This document shows positions 6,278 through 15,349 of a stretch of DNA of 64,000 nt, piece after piece; the stretch's first letter is position 1, and the number at the start of each line of letters is the position of its first letter. This DNA comes from an uncultured Massilia sp. (GTDB taxonomy: Bacteria; Pseudomonadota; Gammaproteobacteria; Burkholderiales; Burkholderiaceae_D). The notes beneath the pieces are model-generated. The model did not search any database, was not told where the DNA came from, and saw only the letters and a program-made list of their open reading frames with translations. The stretch spans positions 62,001 to 126,000 of the forward strand of contig NZ_CAJYEB010000025.1 of NCBI RefSeq assembly GCF_913773735.1, written 5' to 3'. Made by a program: the position numbers and the translations under genes.

Positions 6278-9043
6278 ATGAATCGGGCAGCGCGCAACGA
6301 CGAGCGGGACGAGACGGACGACGACGGCAGTGACGTGCGCCGCGACGCCGGCGAATGGCTGGCCCTGGGCATTGCCCTGGCGCTGGCCGTGCTGGCCAGC
6401 GCCAGCCTGGCCTGGTCCGAGCGCGACGCCGCGCTGCGCGCCGAACAGGCACGCATGAGCGAGCAGGCCGCCATCATCGGCCAGAACCTGGTGCGCCAGC
6501 TGGCCGCCGTGCGCAGCGTGCTGGAGAACGTGCGCGCCACGATCGTCGACCGCGACGACGGCTGCGGGCGCGCCTGCCAGCGGGCCGCGGTGCATGCGCT
6601 GCGCAGCGCGATGCCCGGCGTGCGCGCCATCATGCTGGTCGACCGCCAGGGCCGGGTGCTGCAGGCGGACGACGACGCCCGGACGCGGCTCGACGACGCC
6701 GGTTTCGTGGCGCGCCTGCGCCACATGGACGCGGCGCGGACGCTCTACCTGTCCGCGTCGGCGCCGGGCGCGCACGGCGTCGCCGACATCAAGGCGTCGC
6801 TGCCGCTCGGCGCCACGGGGCCGGCGGCGGGGCAGGTGCTGGTCGCGGTCCTCGATCCGTCGTACTTCGACGTGGTGATGCGCTCGGCCCTGTACGCGCC
6901 CGACATGACCAGCGCCGTGGTCGACGAGGGCGGCGCCCGGCTGCTGTTCGTGCCCTATGGCGACGTGGCGCCGCCGACCGTGGCGCCGGGCGGTACGCCG
7001 TTCTACCTGCGCCACCTGCGCAGCGGGCGCGACAGCACGATCCTGCGCGGTCCGTTGTTCGCGGGCGGCGCCGAACGCCTGGTGGCGCAGCGGACCGTGG
7101 CCGGCGCCAACCTGGGACTGGACCGGCGGCTGGTGGTGGGCGTCAGCCGCAGCCTGGACGCCGTGCGCGCGCCCTGGCGCCGGCTGGCGCTCGACGCCGC
7201 GCTGGTGCCGGGCGTGGCCGGCGTGCTGGGCGCGGCCGCGCTGTTCCTGCGCCAGCGCCGGCGCCGCTGGCTGCGCGCCGTCCGCGCGGCGCGCCGGGCC
7301 GAGCAGGCCGCCGCCGCCGAACGCGTCGAGCTGGCGCTGGGCGGCGCCGACCTGGGGCTGTGGGACTGGGACCTGGACAGCGGCCGGATCGAGATCGATG
7401 CGCGCGGCCTGGCCATGATCGGCCATGCGGCGGCCGGCGCCGCCGGCCCCGGCCGCACCTGCGCGGACTGGCTGGCGCAGGTGCACCCGGACGACCGCCG
7501 CGACGTCGAGCGCGCGCTGCGGCAGGCGACGGCGGCGGACGGCATCTTCGACGTCGAGTACCGCCTGCGCCACCGGCTCGGACACTGGGTCTGGATCCTC
7601 AGCCGCGGCAAGGTGGTCGAGCGCGACGCGGCCGGCAAGGCGCTGCGCCTGGTGGGCACGCGCATGGACATCAGCGCGCGCAAGCAGGCCGAGGCCGAGA
7701 TCGTGCAGCTGGCCTTCCACGACGTCCTGACCGGCCTGCCGAACCGGCGCCTGTTGCTCGACCGCCTGGCGCAGGCCCTGCGCAAGGCCGAGCGCGACAG
7801 GACCTGGGGCGCCGTCCTGTTCCTGGACCTGGACGACTTCAAGGGGCTCAACGACACGCTGGGCCACGACGTCGGCGACCAGCTGCTGCGGCGCGTGGCG
7901 GCGCGGCTGCGCGAGGCGACGCGCGAGACCGATACGACGGCGCGCCTGGGCGGCGACGAATTCGTCGTCCTGCTGGAACACCTGGGCGCCACGCGCGTCG
8001 AGGCCTGCGCCAACGCGTCCCGGGTGGCGGCCAAGGTCGTCGCGGCGCTCGGACTGCCGCACACCATCGCCGGCCACGCGGTCCGCTGCACGCCGAGCGT
8101 CGGCGTCGCCCTGTTCGACCCGCAGGCCCGTTCGGTCGACGACGTGCTCAAGCAGGGCGACATGGCGATGTACGAGGCCAAGGCGGCCGGCCGCAATGCC
8201 TACCGCATCTTCGATCCGGCCATGCAGGCGAACATCGACGCGGGCGTCCTGCTCGACGCCGAGCTGCGCCACGCGCTGGTGGCGCGCCAGTTCGTCGTGT
8301 TCCACCAGCCGATCCTGGACCGCGGCGGCCGCCTGCTGGGGACCGAGGCGCTGCTGCGCTGGCAGCATCCGCGGCGCGGCCTGGTGGGTCCGGCCGCGTT
8401 CATCGCGCAAGCCGAGAAGTCCGAGCTGATCGTCGCGATCGGCGACTGGGTGCTGGAAGCGGCGTGCCGCCAGCTCGCGGCCTGGCGCCGCGCCGCCCAC
8501 ACGGCCGGCCTGACGGTCGCCGTCAACATCAGCGCGCGCCAGGCGCGCCAGCCGGACTTCGTCGACCGGGTGACCGCCATCGTCGGCCGCACCGGCGCCG
8601 ACCCGGCGCGCCTGAAGCTGGAACTGACCGAGAGCCTGCTGGTGGGGAACGTCGACGACATGGTCGCCAAGATGCGGCGGCTGAAGGACTGCGGCATCGG
8701 CTTCGCCCTGGACGACTTCGGGACCGGCTATTCCTCGCTGAGCTACCTGGAGCGCCTGCCGATCACGCAGCTCAAGATCGACCGTTCCTTCGTGAGCGAC
8801 ATGCTGGCGACGCGCAACGCCTGCACCATCGTGCGCGCCATCATCGCGCTGGCCGGCAAGCTGGGTCTCGAGGTGGTGGCGGAAGGCGTGGAAACGGAGG
8901 CGCAGCGGCGCGCGCTGCTCGCATGCGGCTGCCACCGCTTCCAGGGCTTCCTGTACGCGCCGCCGCTCCCGGTGGACGCGCTGGCGCCGTGGCTGGGGCG
9001 GGCGGCGGCGCCCGAACGGGCGCACGACCTGCCGGTCGGGTGA
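6278..9043 (+). CDS. Membrane-bound PAS-GGDEF-EAL protein (c-di-GMP turnover)
   Basis: 921 residues. Order: transmembrane segment (about 30-48), a periplasmic sensor region of about 270 residues, second transmembrane segment (about 305-325), PAS/PAC domain (about 350-470), GGDEF domain with an intact RLGGDEFVVL active site (about residue 557), and EAL domain from about 680 with EALLRW, LELTES, DDFGTGYSSL and VAEGVE. Both catalytic halves look intact, so it could make or break c-di-GMP, the balance set by its periplasmic and PAS inputs. The start at 6278 follows CGAGGGGGC. It converges on the REC-EAL gene of the phosphorelay operon, so two c-di-GMP enzymes lie end to end. Confidence 0.9.
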   Translation: MNRAARNDERDETDDDGSDVRRDAGEWLALGIALALAVLASASLAWSERDAALRAEQARMSEQAAIIGQNLVRQLAAVRSVLENVRATIVDRDDGCGRACQRAAVHALRSAMPGVRAIMLVDRQGRVLQADDDARTRLDDAGFVARLRHMDAARTLYLSASAPGAHGVADIKASLPLGATGPAAGQVLVAVLDPSYFDVVMRSALYAPDMTSAVVDEGGARLLFVPYGDVAPPTVAPGGTPFYLRHLRSGRDSTILRGPLFAGGAERLVAQRTVAGANLGLDRRLVVGVSRSLDAVRAPWRRLALDAALVPGVAGVLGAAALFLRQRRRRWLRAVRAARRAEQAAAAERVELALGGADLGLWDWDLDSGRIEIDARGLAMIGHAAAGAAGPGRTCADWLAQVHPDDRRDVERALRQATAADGIFDVEYRLRHRLGHWVWILSRGKVVERDAAGKALRLVGTRMDISARKQAEAEIVQLAFHDVLTGLPNRRLLLDRLAQALRKAERDRTWGAVLFLDLDDFKGLNDTLGHDVGDQLLRRVAARLREATRETDTTARLGGDEFVVLLEHLGATRVEACANASRVAAKVVAALGLPHTIAGHAVRCTPSVGVALFDPQARSVDDVLKQGDMAMYEAKAAGRNAYRIFDPAMQANIDAGVLLDAELRHALVARQFVVFHQPILDRGGRLLGTEALLRWQHPRRGLVGPAAFIAQAEKSELIVAIGDWVLEAACRQLAAWRRAAHTAGLTVAVNISARQARQPDFVDRVTAIVGRTGADPARLKLELTESLLVGNVDDMVAKMRRLKDCGIGFALDDFGTGYSSLSYLERLPITQLKIDRSFVSDMLATRNACTIVRAIIALAGKLGLEVVAEGVETEAQRRALLACGCHRFQGFLYAPPLPVDALAPWLGRAAAPERAHDLPVG

Positions 9044-9166
9044 CGCCGGGCCGCGCGGCCGGGTTGCGCCAGCCTGGCGGCCACGTGGGCGGCGCCGTCC
9101 CCGGCGGTGGGCGCCGGCGCCTGCCGTGGGCGGGCTGCCGGAGGTCCTGCCGCGCACGCCCGCGCG

Positions 9167-10411
9167 TCAGGCGTGCGGCCCGTCCACCGGATCGGCGCCC
9201 TGCAGGTGCGCCGCGTGCAGTTGGTCCGGCGGCATCGGCCGGCCGTGCAGCCAGCCCTGGGCCGCATCGCAGCCCATGTCGTGCACGAAGGCATGCTGCG
9301 CGCGCGTCTCGACGCCTTCCGCGACCACGGTCATGCCGAGCCTGCGGCCCAGGTCGACGATGCTGCGGAAGATCAGGTGGGTGCGGGAATGGCGCAGCGC
9401 CCGTCCGACGAAGGAGCGATCGATCTTCACTTCGGTGGCCGGCAGCTCGCTCATCTGCTGGAGCGACGAATGGCTCGTCCCGAAGTCGTCCAGCGAGACC
9501 CGGAACCCATGCATGCGCAGCCGGGTGATGCTCTCGAGCAGGCACGGGAAATCGTTGGCGATGGCGGTTTCGGTGACCTCGATGGTGAGCGTGCCCGGAT
9601 CGACGCCGCGCGCTTCGACGCGGCGCCGCCACAGGTTGGGCACGTGCACGTTTTCCAGCGTGAGCGGCGAGGCGTTGATCGAGACCGGCACGTGCACGCC
9701 CGCGGCGGACCAGCCGGCCATGGCGTCGAGCACGCCGTCCAGCATGGCGTCGAACAGGGCGTCCACCATGCCTTCCCGTTCCATCAGGGGGACGAAGTCG
9801 CCCGGCAGCACCAGGCCGGCGTCCGGATGCACCCAGCGGGCGAGCGCTTCCGCGCCGAACAGCTTGCCCGTGGCCAGGCCGTACTGGGGCTGGAACCAGG
9901 GCACGAACTGGCCGCGCTTCAAGGCCATGCGCAGATCCGCCTTGCTCCAGCGGCGCCGCGCAGCCTCGGGCGGAAGGCGCGCCGCTCCCGCGCGCCGCAC
10001 CGTGCAGGCTTCCAGCAGCGGGCGGAGTTCGGCGGCGAGGACCGGCTTGCGCAGCCTGCCGCCCCACGCCAGTCCATAGGATTGCGCCAGGACTTCGGCG
10101 GCGATCGCCAGGTCTTCGTCGATGCCGGAGACGAGGATCAGGGGGCAGTCGAGGTGCGGCGCCGCGCTGCGCAGGAATTCGATGCCGTCCATGCAGTCGA
10201 GGTCCCGGACCTGCAGGTCGCACAGTACGACGTCGAATGCGTGCGTGCGCAGGCGGGCCAGCGCGGCGTCGCCGCTTCCGACCTCGTCCACGCGGCCCAC
10301 GCCCAGGCGTTTCAACAGGGTCGTCAGCACCCTGCGTTCGAACGGATTGTCTTCCAGTACCAGGACGCGCAGCGGCGCCAGCACGGGAAAGGGCGGCAGG
10401 CCGGGCGTCAT
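9167..10411 (-). CDS. Response regulator with EAL phosphodiesterase domain (RocR-like)
   Basis: 414 residues. Receiver domain at about 12-130 (LRVLVLEDNPFERR, phosphoacceptor Asp in VVLCDLQV, Lys in RLRKP) followed by an EAL domain (about 155-400) with EALARW, VEVTET-like EVTETAI, LDDFGTSHSSL, KIDRSF and VAEGVET. The catalytic residues needed for c-di-GMP hydrolysis appear present. The architecture is that of RocR/VieA-type proteins. The ATG overlaps the stop of the HPt gene (ATGA at 10408-10411), so it is the last gene of the phosphorelay operon and the likely output. Confidence 0.9.
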   Translation of the reverse strand: MTPGLPPFPVLAPLRVLVLEDNPFERRVLTTLLKRLGVGRVDEVGSGDAALARLRTHAFDVVLCDLQVRDLDCMDGIEFLRSAAPHLDCPLILVSGIDEDLAIAAEVLAQSYGLAWGGRLRKPVLAAELRPLLEACTVRRAGAARLPPEAARRRWSKADLRMALKRGQFVPWFQPQYGLATGKLFGAEALARWVHPDAGLVLPGDFVPLMEREGMVDALFDAMLDGVLDAMAGWSAAGVHVPVSINASPLTLENVHVPNLWRRRVEARGVDPGTLTIEVTETAIANDFPCLLESITRLRMHGFRVSLDDFGTSHSSLQQMSELPATEVKIDRSFVGRALRHSRTHLIFRSIVDLGRRLGMTVVAEGVETRAQHAFVHDMGCDAAQGWLHGRPMPPDQLHAAHLQGADPVDGPHA

Positions 10412-10791
10412 GGCATGTCCCCGGCGAGGGCGCGATGGTGGTCGCGGCAGCGCGCGGCATCGTCCATGGCCAGGTCGAGCAGGGCGAACAGGCGCGCGCC
10501 GGTCGCGGGGTCGGGGCAGGCGCCGGTGCGCCGCGCCAGGCGCTCGGCCTGGTCGCACATGGCGCTGGCGTCGGTGGCGCCGAGCAGGGCCAGCGTGCTC
10601 TTGAGGCCATGCGCCTCCTGCGCGACGGCGGCTGCCCGCCGCGCCGCGACGCCAGCGCGCAGGCGCGCCACCCGGCCGGGCGTGGTGCGCAGGAAGACGT
10701 CGAGCAGCTCCGCGACCAGCGCGGGATCCTGGTCGGCGGCGTCGCACAGCATGGCATGGGAAAACCTGCCGGGGATGGGTGCGTAGCTCAT
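10408..10791 (-). CDS. Free-standing histidine phosphotransfer (HPt) protein
   Basis: 127 residues, all one HPt domain. The motif AHGLKSTLALLGA (about residues 54-66) contains the phosphorylatable His and the conserved Lys-Ser/Gly context of ArcB/BarA-type HPt domains. It has no kinase or receiver domain and must shuttle phosphate between partners. ATG 10791 overlaps the stop of the upstream REC gene (10788-10790), and its own stop overlaps the REC-EAL start, giving tight coupling on both sides. Confidence 0.88.
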   Translation of the reverse strand: MSYAPIPGRFSHAMLCDAADQDPALVAELLDVFLRTTPGRVARLRAGVAARRAAAVAQEAHGLKSTLALLGATDASAMCDQAERLARRTGACPDPATGARLFALLDLAMDDAARCRDHHRALAGDMP

Positions 10792-11204
10792 GGCTGCCTT
10801 CCCGCGCCGCGCGCCGGCGGCAGCGCGATCCAGGTTTCCAGCGCCGCGCGCAGGGTATCCAGCCGGGTCGGCTTGGACACGTGGTCGTCCATCCCGGCGG
10901 CGCGGCAGGCGGCCTTGTCGTCGTCCATCACGCCGGCGGACAGGGCGACGACCGGCAGCCGGCCGCCGTCGCGCCGCCGCAGCGCGCGGGCGCGGATCGC
11001 CCGGGTCATCGCGTAGCCGTCCATGCCCGGCATCTGGCAATCCGCCAGGACCAGTTCGCAGGTGTGGCGATCGAGCCAGGCCAGGGCTTCGATGCCGTTG
11101 CCGACGACGTCCACGTCGGCTACGCCGAGGCGGGACAACTGGAGGACCAGCAGCCGCTGGTTGACCTCGTTGTCCTCCACGAGCAGGATGGTCTTGTGGC
11201 TCAT
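10788..11204 (-). CDS. Single-domain response regulator (CheY-like receiver)
   Basis: 138 residues, receiver domain only: ILLVEDNEVNQ (acidic pocket), VLADCQMPGMDG (phosphoacceptor Asp), VVALSA and HVSKP (conserved Lys). In most hybrid kinases this receiver would be fused behind the kinase; here it is a separate gene overlapping the kinase stop by ATGA at 11201-11204. It is the expected first phosphate acceptor, passing it to the HPt protein encoded next. Confidence 0.9.
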   Translation of the reverse strand: MSHKTILLVEDNEVNQRLLVLQLSRLGVADVDVVGNGIEALAWLDRHTCELVLADCQMPGMDGYAMTRAIRARALRRRDGGRLPVVALSAGVMDDDKAACRAAGMDDHVSKPTRLDTLRAALETWIALPPARGAGRQP

Positions 11205-12889
11205 GCGTTCTCCAGTAAGCTTGCCTCGGCTTGCGCCGCGGGCGGCGCGGGCGGATGGCAGGGAAGGGTGAAGCGGAACGTCGTGCCCGCGCCGACGCGC
11301 GACGCCACCGCGACCTGCCCGCCCATCAGCACGACCAGTTCGCGCACCAGCGCCAGCCCGAGGCCCGAGCCTTCGCTGATGCGGGCGTCGCGCGCATCCA
11401 CCTGGAAGAACTTCTCGAACACGCGCTCGCGCAGCGCGTCCGGGATGCCGCGTCCGGTGTCCGCCACGGTGAACAGCAGCATGTCTCCCAGGGGCGACAC
11501 CGACAGCCGCACCTGGCCCGCGTCCGTGAACTTGATCGCGTTGTGCAACAGGTTGTGCAGGACCTGCGTCACCTTGACCCGGTCGCACTCGACGAGCGCG
11601 GGGACGGCCGGGTCGACGGTGGCGCCCAGCGCCAGGGACTTGCGGGCGGCGTTGCTGCGATGCGCGTCGACCGCATGCGTCACGATCGCGCGGATGTCCT
11701 CGGGCGCCGCCAGCACGCGTTCGCGCGCGGCCTCGATCTTGTTGAGCTGCAGCAGCCGGTTCACCAGCGCCAGCAGGTGCGTGCCGCTGTCGTGGATGAC
11801 GGTGGCGTAGTCGCGGTGCGCGGGATCCTCGAGTTCCTCGCCCAGCAGCTCCGCATAGCCCAGGATGCCGTTCAGCGGCGTCCTGAGTTCGTGCGACATG
11901 TTCGACAGGAACTGCGTCTTCGCCGCACTGGCCTGGATGGCATGCGCGCGGCTGCGGATCAGGCGCCGGATCAGGGCGATGAGCACCGCGGTCAGCAGCG
12001 CGATCGCGAGGCTGAGCGCGACGGCCTGCACCACCTGCTCCCGGCGCAGCGCCTCCACCGGCGCCAGCGTCTCCTGGACGTCGATGCCCACCAGGATGAG
12101 CAGGGGATACGCGTCGAGCCGGCGGAAGGCATAGAGGCGTTCCCGGCCATCCACCGGGCTGGCCAGGCGCAGGACGCCATCGGTGCGCGTCCCGATCAGC
12201 CGCAGCATCCGGCTGCCGGACAGGTCGCGACCGACTTCGCTGAGGGTGCCGCTGCGGCGCGCCCGCACCACGCCGTCCGTGCCGATCAGGGTCACGACGC
12301 TGTGCCGGCCGATGTGCGTCGATTCGTACAGGCGGATGAAATAGAACGGGTCCATCGACACCACCACGACACCCCCGAAGCCGCCGTCCGGCAAGTCGAT
12401 GCGGCGCGTCAGCTGGATCGACCACTTTCCGGACACGCGTCCCAGCACCGGCTTGCTGACGAACAGCCCGACGTCCGCGCGCTCGCGGTGGACGCGCACG
12501 TGCTCCCGGTCCGCCAGGTTCACCGGCCGGAACGGCTGGCTGGAGAGCGCGAGGTCGCCGTCGGCGTCGATGATCGAGTACAGGTTGAAGATGTCGCCCA
12601 GGATGACGCCGCTGGACACCATGCGCGCCAGGTCGACATGCGGTCCTTCGTCGCGGTACTCGTACTTGATGAAGCGCACGGCCTGGTCCGCGGACTGGAA
12701 GGTGCGCGCCGTGTGCTCCTCGAACACCCGGGCGAAGCTGGCCGCGTCGCGCGTCGCCCCGGCCAGCGCGCGTTGTTCGGCCGCTGCGACCTGCCGGTAG
12801 GTGGACGTCCAGATGGCGGCGACCAGCGCCACCGACAGGCAGCACAGCAGGCCGATCAGCGAGGTCGTGCGAACGTGCGAGTGCGGCAT
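11201..12889 (-). CDS. Membrane sensor histidine kinase with double-Cache sensor
   Basis: 562 residues. TM1 at about 9-30, a periplasmic region of about 240 residues with the pattern of dCache_1 sensors, TM2 at about 290-310, then HisKA with the phospho-His in NMSHELRTPLNGIL (about residue 330) and a HATPase domain (NLLHNAIKFTDAG, DTGRGIP, GSGLGLALV). No fused receiver. Double-Cache domains usually bind small molecules such as amino acids or carboxylates; the ligand here is not evident. It overlaps the downstream receiver gene and follows the HTH-REC gene by 16 bp. Confidence 0.9.
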   Translation of the reverse strand: MPHSHVRTTSLIGLLCCLSVALVAAIWTSTYRQVAAAEQRALAGATRDAASFARVFEEHTARTFQSADQAVRFIKYEYRDEGPHVDLARMVSSGVILGDIFNLYSIIDADGDLALSSQPFRPVNLADREHVRVHRERADVGLFVSKPVLGRVSGKWSIQLTRRIDLPDGGFGGVVVVSMDPFYFIRLYESTHIGRHSVVTLIGTDGVVRARRSGTLSEVGRDLSGSRMLRLIGTRTDGVLRLASPVDGRERLYAFRRLDAYPLLILVGIDVQETLAPVEALRREQVVQAVALSLAIALLTAVLIALIRRLIRSRAHAIQASAAKTQFLSNMSHELRTPLNGILGYAELLGEELEDPAHRDYATVIHDSGTHLLALVNRLLQLNKIEAARERVLAAPEDIRAIVTHAVDAHRSNAARKSLALGATVDPAVPALVECDRVKVTQVLHNLLHNAIKFTDAGQVRLSVSPLGDMLLFTVADTGRGIPDALRERVFEKFFQVDARDARISEGSGLGLALVRELVVLMGGQVAVASRVGAGTTFRFTLPCHPPAPPAAQAEASLLENA

Positions 12890-12905
12890 CCGGTCCTCCC
12901 GCGGG

Positions 12906-13505
12906 CTAGGCGGCGGTGCGCTGCTTGTGCATGCAGCAGGCCGTCAGGAAGCCGCGCAACTGGTCGAACGGGACCGGCTTGCCGAACCGGGCGACGCCCG
13001 GCGGCAGGCCGCCGCGCGCGGCGAGGTCCCGGTCCGCCATGCCGGTCACGATCGCGATGTGCATGTGGCGCAGGGCCGGGCGGGCGAGCACGGTCTCCAT
13101 GATCTCGTAGCCGTCGATGCCCTGCATCGCGATGTCCAGCATCAGCACGTCGGGCGGACGCAGGCCGACCTCGATCAGGCCGTCGTAGCCGTTGCTGCAC
13201 AACTGGATGTCCAGCGGCAGGCCGAAGCGCGGCAGGCGCGCCGCGTACAGCGTGCGCAGCACCTCGTCGTCCTCGACCACGAGGAGCGTCGTCCTGACGT
13301 CGGCGGACGGCGCCGCCCCCGCCGTGCCGGGAGCGCGGTCGCGGAACGCCAGCACCGCCGCGCGCTGGATGCGGCGGTGGCCGCCCGCCGTCTTCCATCC
13401 CGCCAGTTCGCCGCTTTCCACCAGTTTCTGGACGGAAGTCAGGGAAATGCCCAGCAACGTTGCGGCTTCCTGGGTGGTACAGACGTCGGCGGTGTCTTTC
13501 AGCAT
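12906..13505 (-). CDS. DNA-binding response regulator with N-terminal excisionase-type HTH
   Basis: 199 residues from ATG 13505; an upstream in-frame ATG at 13535 is also possible, and neither has a strong ribosome site. Residues about 8-55 (TTQEAATLLGISLTSVQKLVESGEL, then KTAGGHRRI) form a MerR/excisionase-like winged helix, followed by a receiver domain (TLLVVEDDEVLRTLY, VLMLDIAMQGIDG, FGKPVPF). The order HTH then REC is the reverse of the common REC-HTH layout. As first gene of the operon it may be the transcriptional output of the phosphorelay and an autoregulator. Confidence 0.85.
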   Translation of the reverse strand: MLKDTADVCTTQEAATLLGISLTSVQKLVESGELAGWKTAGGHRRIQRAAVLAFRDRAPGTAGAAPSADVRTTLLVVEDDEVLRTLYAARLPRFGLPLDIQLCSNGYDGLIEVGLRPPDVLMLDIAMQGIDGYEIMETVLARPALRHMHIAIVTGMADRDLAARGGLPPGVARFGKPVPFDQLRGFLTACCMHKQRTAA

Positions 13506-13650
13506 GATCTCGTCCCGTGCAAGGCATGCCACCATGTTTCCACAAATAAAATGATTTTGCTATTAAATTACCATAATTGTTGTTTTTGCGAAAATCAATG
13601 CAGGTGTGACGAGGACCGACCATGCGGCGGGGCCGCGACGCGGGCGGCAA

Positions 13651-14895
13651 TTACGACGGGATGCCTCGTCCCGTGCGGGGCGCGCGCGCCATGTCTTCCT
13701 CGAAGTCCATCGTGGCGGTATCGCTGTCCATCGCCGTCGGACCGCCGAACAGCTTGAGCCAGGCGAAGCCGAGCGCACCTGCGGTGAGCGAGGCAACGAG
13801 GATCGCCATCTTCGATGCGTTGACGAGGGTGGGCGCATCCGTGAACGCGAGATTGGTGATGAAGATCGACATCGTGAAGCCGATGCCCCCCAGCAGGCCG
13901 GCGCCGAACACATGGCGCCAGTTCAGGTCGAGCGGCAGGCGGCACAGGCCGAGCAGGACCGCGGCCAGGCATGCGAGCGTGATGCCGACGGGCTTGCCGA
14001 GCACCAGGCCGGCAACGATGCCCAGGCTGTTGGGCGACGCCAGTTGCGCCATCCAGTCCGCGCCGATCACGATGCCGGTATTGGCGAGCGCGAAGATGGG
14101 CAGGATGACGAAGGCGACCGGGAAATGCAGCGCGTGTTCCAGGCGGTGCGAGGGCGATGCCGCGTCGTCCTCGCGGGCGGAATAGGGGATGGCGAACGCG
14201 AGCAGCACGCCGGCGATGGTCGCATGGACGCCCGACTTGAGCATGAGGAACCACATCAGCGCGCCACCGACGAGATAGGGCGCCAGCGCGACGATGCGCA
14301 GCCGCCGGTTCATGACGAGCAGGCCTGCGAACACGGCCAGCGCGCCGGCGAGGTAGGCCAGCGACAGCCCGCTGCTGTAGAACACGGCGATGACGATGAT
14401 GGCGCCGAGATCGTCCATGACGGCCAGCGCGGTCAGGAAGACCTTCAGCGAGGCCGGCACGCGCTTGCCCAGCAGGGCCAGCACGCCAAGGGCGAACGCG
14501 ATGTCGGTGGCCATCGGAATCCCCATCCCGGACTGGCTCGGCAGGCCCCGGTTGAACAGGAAGTGGACCAGTGCAGGCACGGCGATACCGCCCGCCGCGG
14601 CCAGTATGGGCAGCAGGGCGTTGCGGAAGTTCGACAACTCGCCGCTCTGCATCTCGCGTTCGAGTTCCAGCCCGATCAGCAGGAAGAAGATCGCCATCAG
14701 GGCATCGTTGACCCACAGCTCGATGCTCAGTCCGGCGACCTGCACGTGCCAGAACTGCAGGTAATCGTGGCCGGCCGGTGAATTCGCCAGCAGCAGCGAC
14801 AACAGCGTACAGGCGATCAGGACGATGCCACCGGCTTTTTCGGAGGCGAAGAAACGATTGAATGTCTGCGACAAGGCGCGCTGGATGACGGTCAT
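13651..14895 (-). CDS. nhaA: Na+/H+ antiporter NhaA
   Basis: 414 residues. It exchanges cytoplasmic sodium for external protons in the inner membrane. The sequence shows FFLLIGLELERE, ATDIAFALGVLALLG and AVMDDLGAIIVIAVFYS; the adjacent Asp-Asp pair corresponds to the ion-binding Asp163/Asp164 of the E. coli enzyme. Start ATG 14895 (MTVIQRALSQTFNRFF) has AGGAG 8 nt upstream; the long open stretch upstream is low-complexity and not coding. There is an extra charged tail of about 25 residues after the last helix. It is divergent from a porin/BetT/MarC group, which together suggest salt and osmotic adaptation. Confidence 0.93.
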   Translation of the reverse strand: MTVIQRALSQTFNRFFASEKAGGIVLIACTLLSLLLANSPAGHDYLQFWHVQVAGLSIELWVNDALMAIFFLLIGLELEREMQSGELSNFRNALLPILAAAGGIAVPALVHFLFNRGLPSQSGMGIPMATDIAFALGVLALLGKRVPASLKVFLTALAVMDDLGAIIVIAVFYSSGLSLAYLAGALAVFAGLLVMNRRLRIVALAPYLVGGALMWFLMLKSGVHATIAGVLLAFAIPYSAREDDAASPSHRLEHALHFPVAFVILPIFALANTGIVIGADWMAQLASPNSLGIVAGLVLGKPVGITLACLAAVLLGLCRLPLDLNWRHVFGAGLLGGIGFTMSIFITNLAFTDAPTLVNASKMAILVASLTAGALGFAWLKLFGGPTAMDSDTATMDFEEDMARAPRTGRGIPS

Positions 14896-15349
14896 GCGGT
14901 GTGCTCCTGTTCGGTGCGTGGGATGGCCGGGCGCGCCGGGGCGGCCGTGGCGTGGCAAGGCAAGGACAAGCGAAGCGGCAAGCGAAGCGGCAAGCGATGC
15001 CGGTAGCGATGCTGCGGCGCGCCGGGACCGGTTGGGCATGGGCGCTGCAGCCACCGGGAAGGCGGGTGCGGGGGACGATGGCGTGGGGCGTCGACGTTGT
15101 GCATGGGCGAGCGGGAAAAGCGTGGCGGCCCGACCTGACGCATCCCTGCTACACGACGATGTGTAAGCACCCCCGGCCAGTATAGTCGACTTGCCAAGAT
15201 GACGGAAGGCTTGCCGGGCGGCCTTCCTGCCGTGCGCCGTGTACATACCCGCGTATGTCACAATGAACAAGATTATTCAAAAAGCATTTTGATTTGTATA
15301 AATTTATTTTTCAACACAGCGGCAGCTTGCTGGACGACAGGCGCGGGCC
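14896..15349. other. Divergent intergenic region between nhaA and the outer-membrane protein gene
   Basis: 454 bp without a supported gene. Near nhaA there are two perfect 12-bp units (CAAGCGAAGCGG, 14967-14990) plus a degenerate third. At 15243-15258 there is a dyad ACATAC-N4-GTATGT. From about 15260 to 15320 the DNA is strikingly AT-rich for this genome and contains TATAAA at 15297-15302, a likely promoter region for the rightward genes. No known riboswitch is recognised in the long nhaA leader. Confidence 0.5.
15243..15258. promoter_or_regulatory. Palindromic candidate operator (ACATAC-N4-GTATGT)
   Basis: A perfect 6-bp inverted repeat with 4-bp spacer, placed just upstream of the AT-rich promoter-like stretch and about 90 bp before the first rightward start. 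Its position between nhaA and the porin/betT genes would suit a regulator controlling one or both. The binding protein is unknown. Confidence 0.35.

Noticed and set aside
9046..9063. GC-rich hairpin as a terminator between the convergent GGDEF-EAL and REC-EAL genes
   Set aside because: The stem is imperfect and has no T-run on either strand; such stems are frequent at this GC content.
14896..15270. N-terminal extension of NhaA by about 125 residues
   Set aside because: The extra sequence is Ala/Ser/Arg low-complexity from GC-rich leader DNA, and the internal ATG 14895 has a good AGGAG ribosome site and the normal NhaA start.
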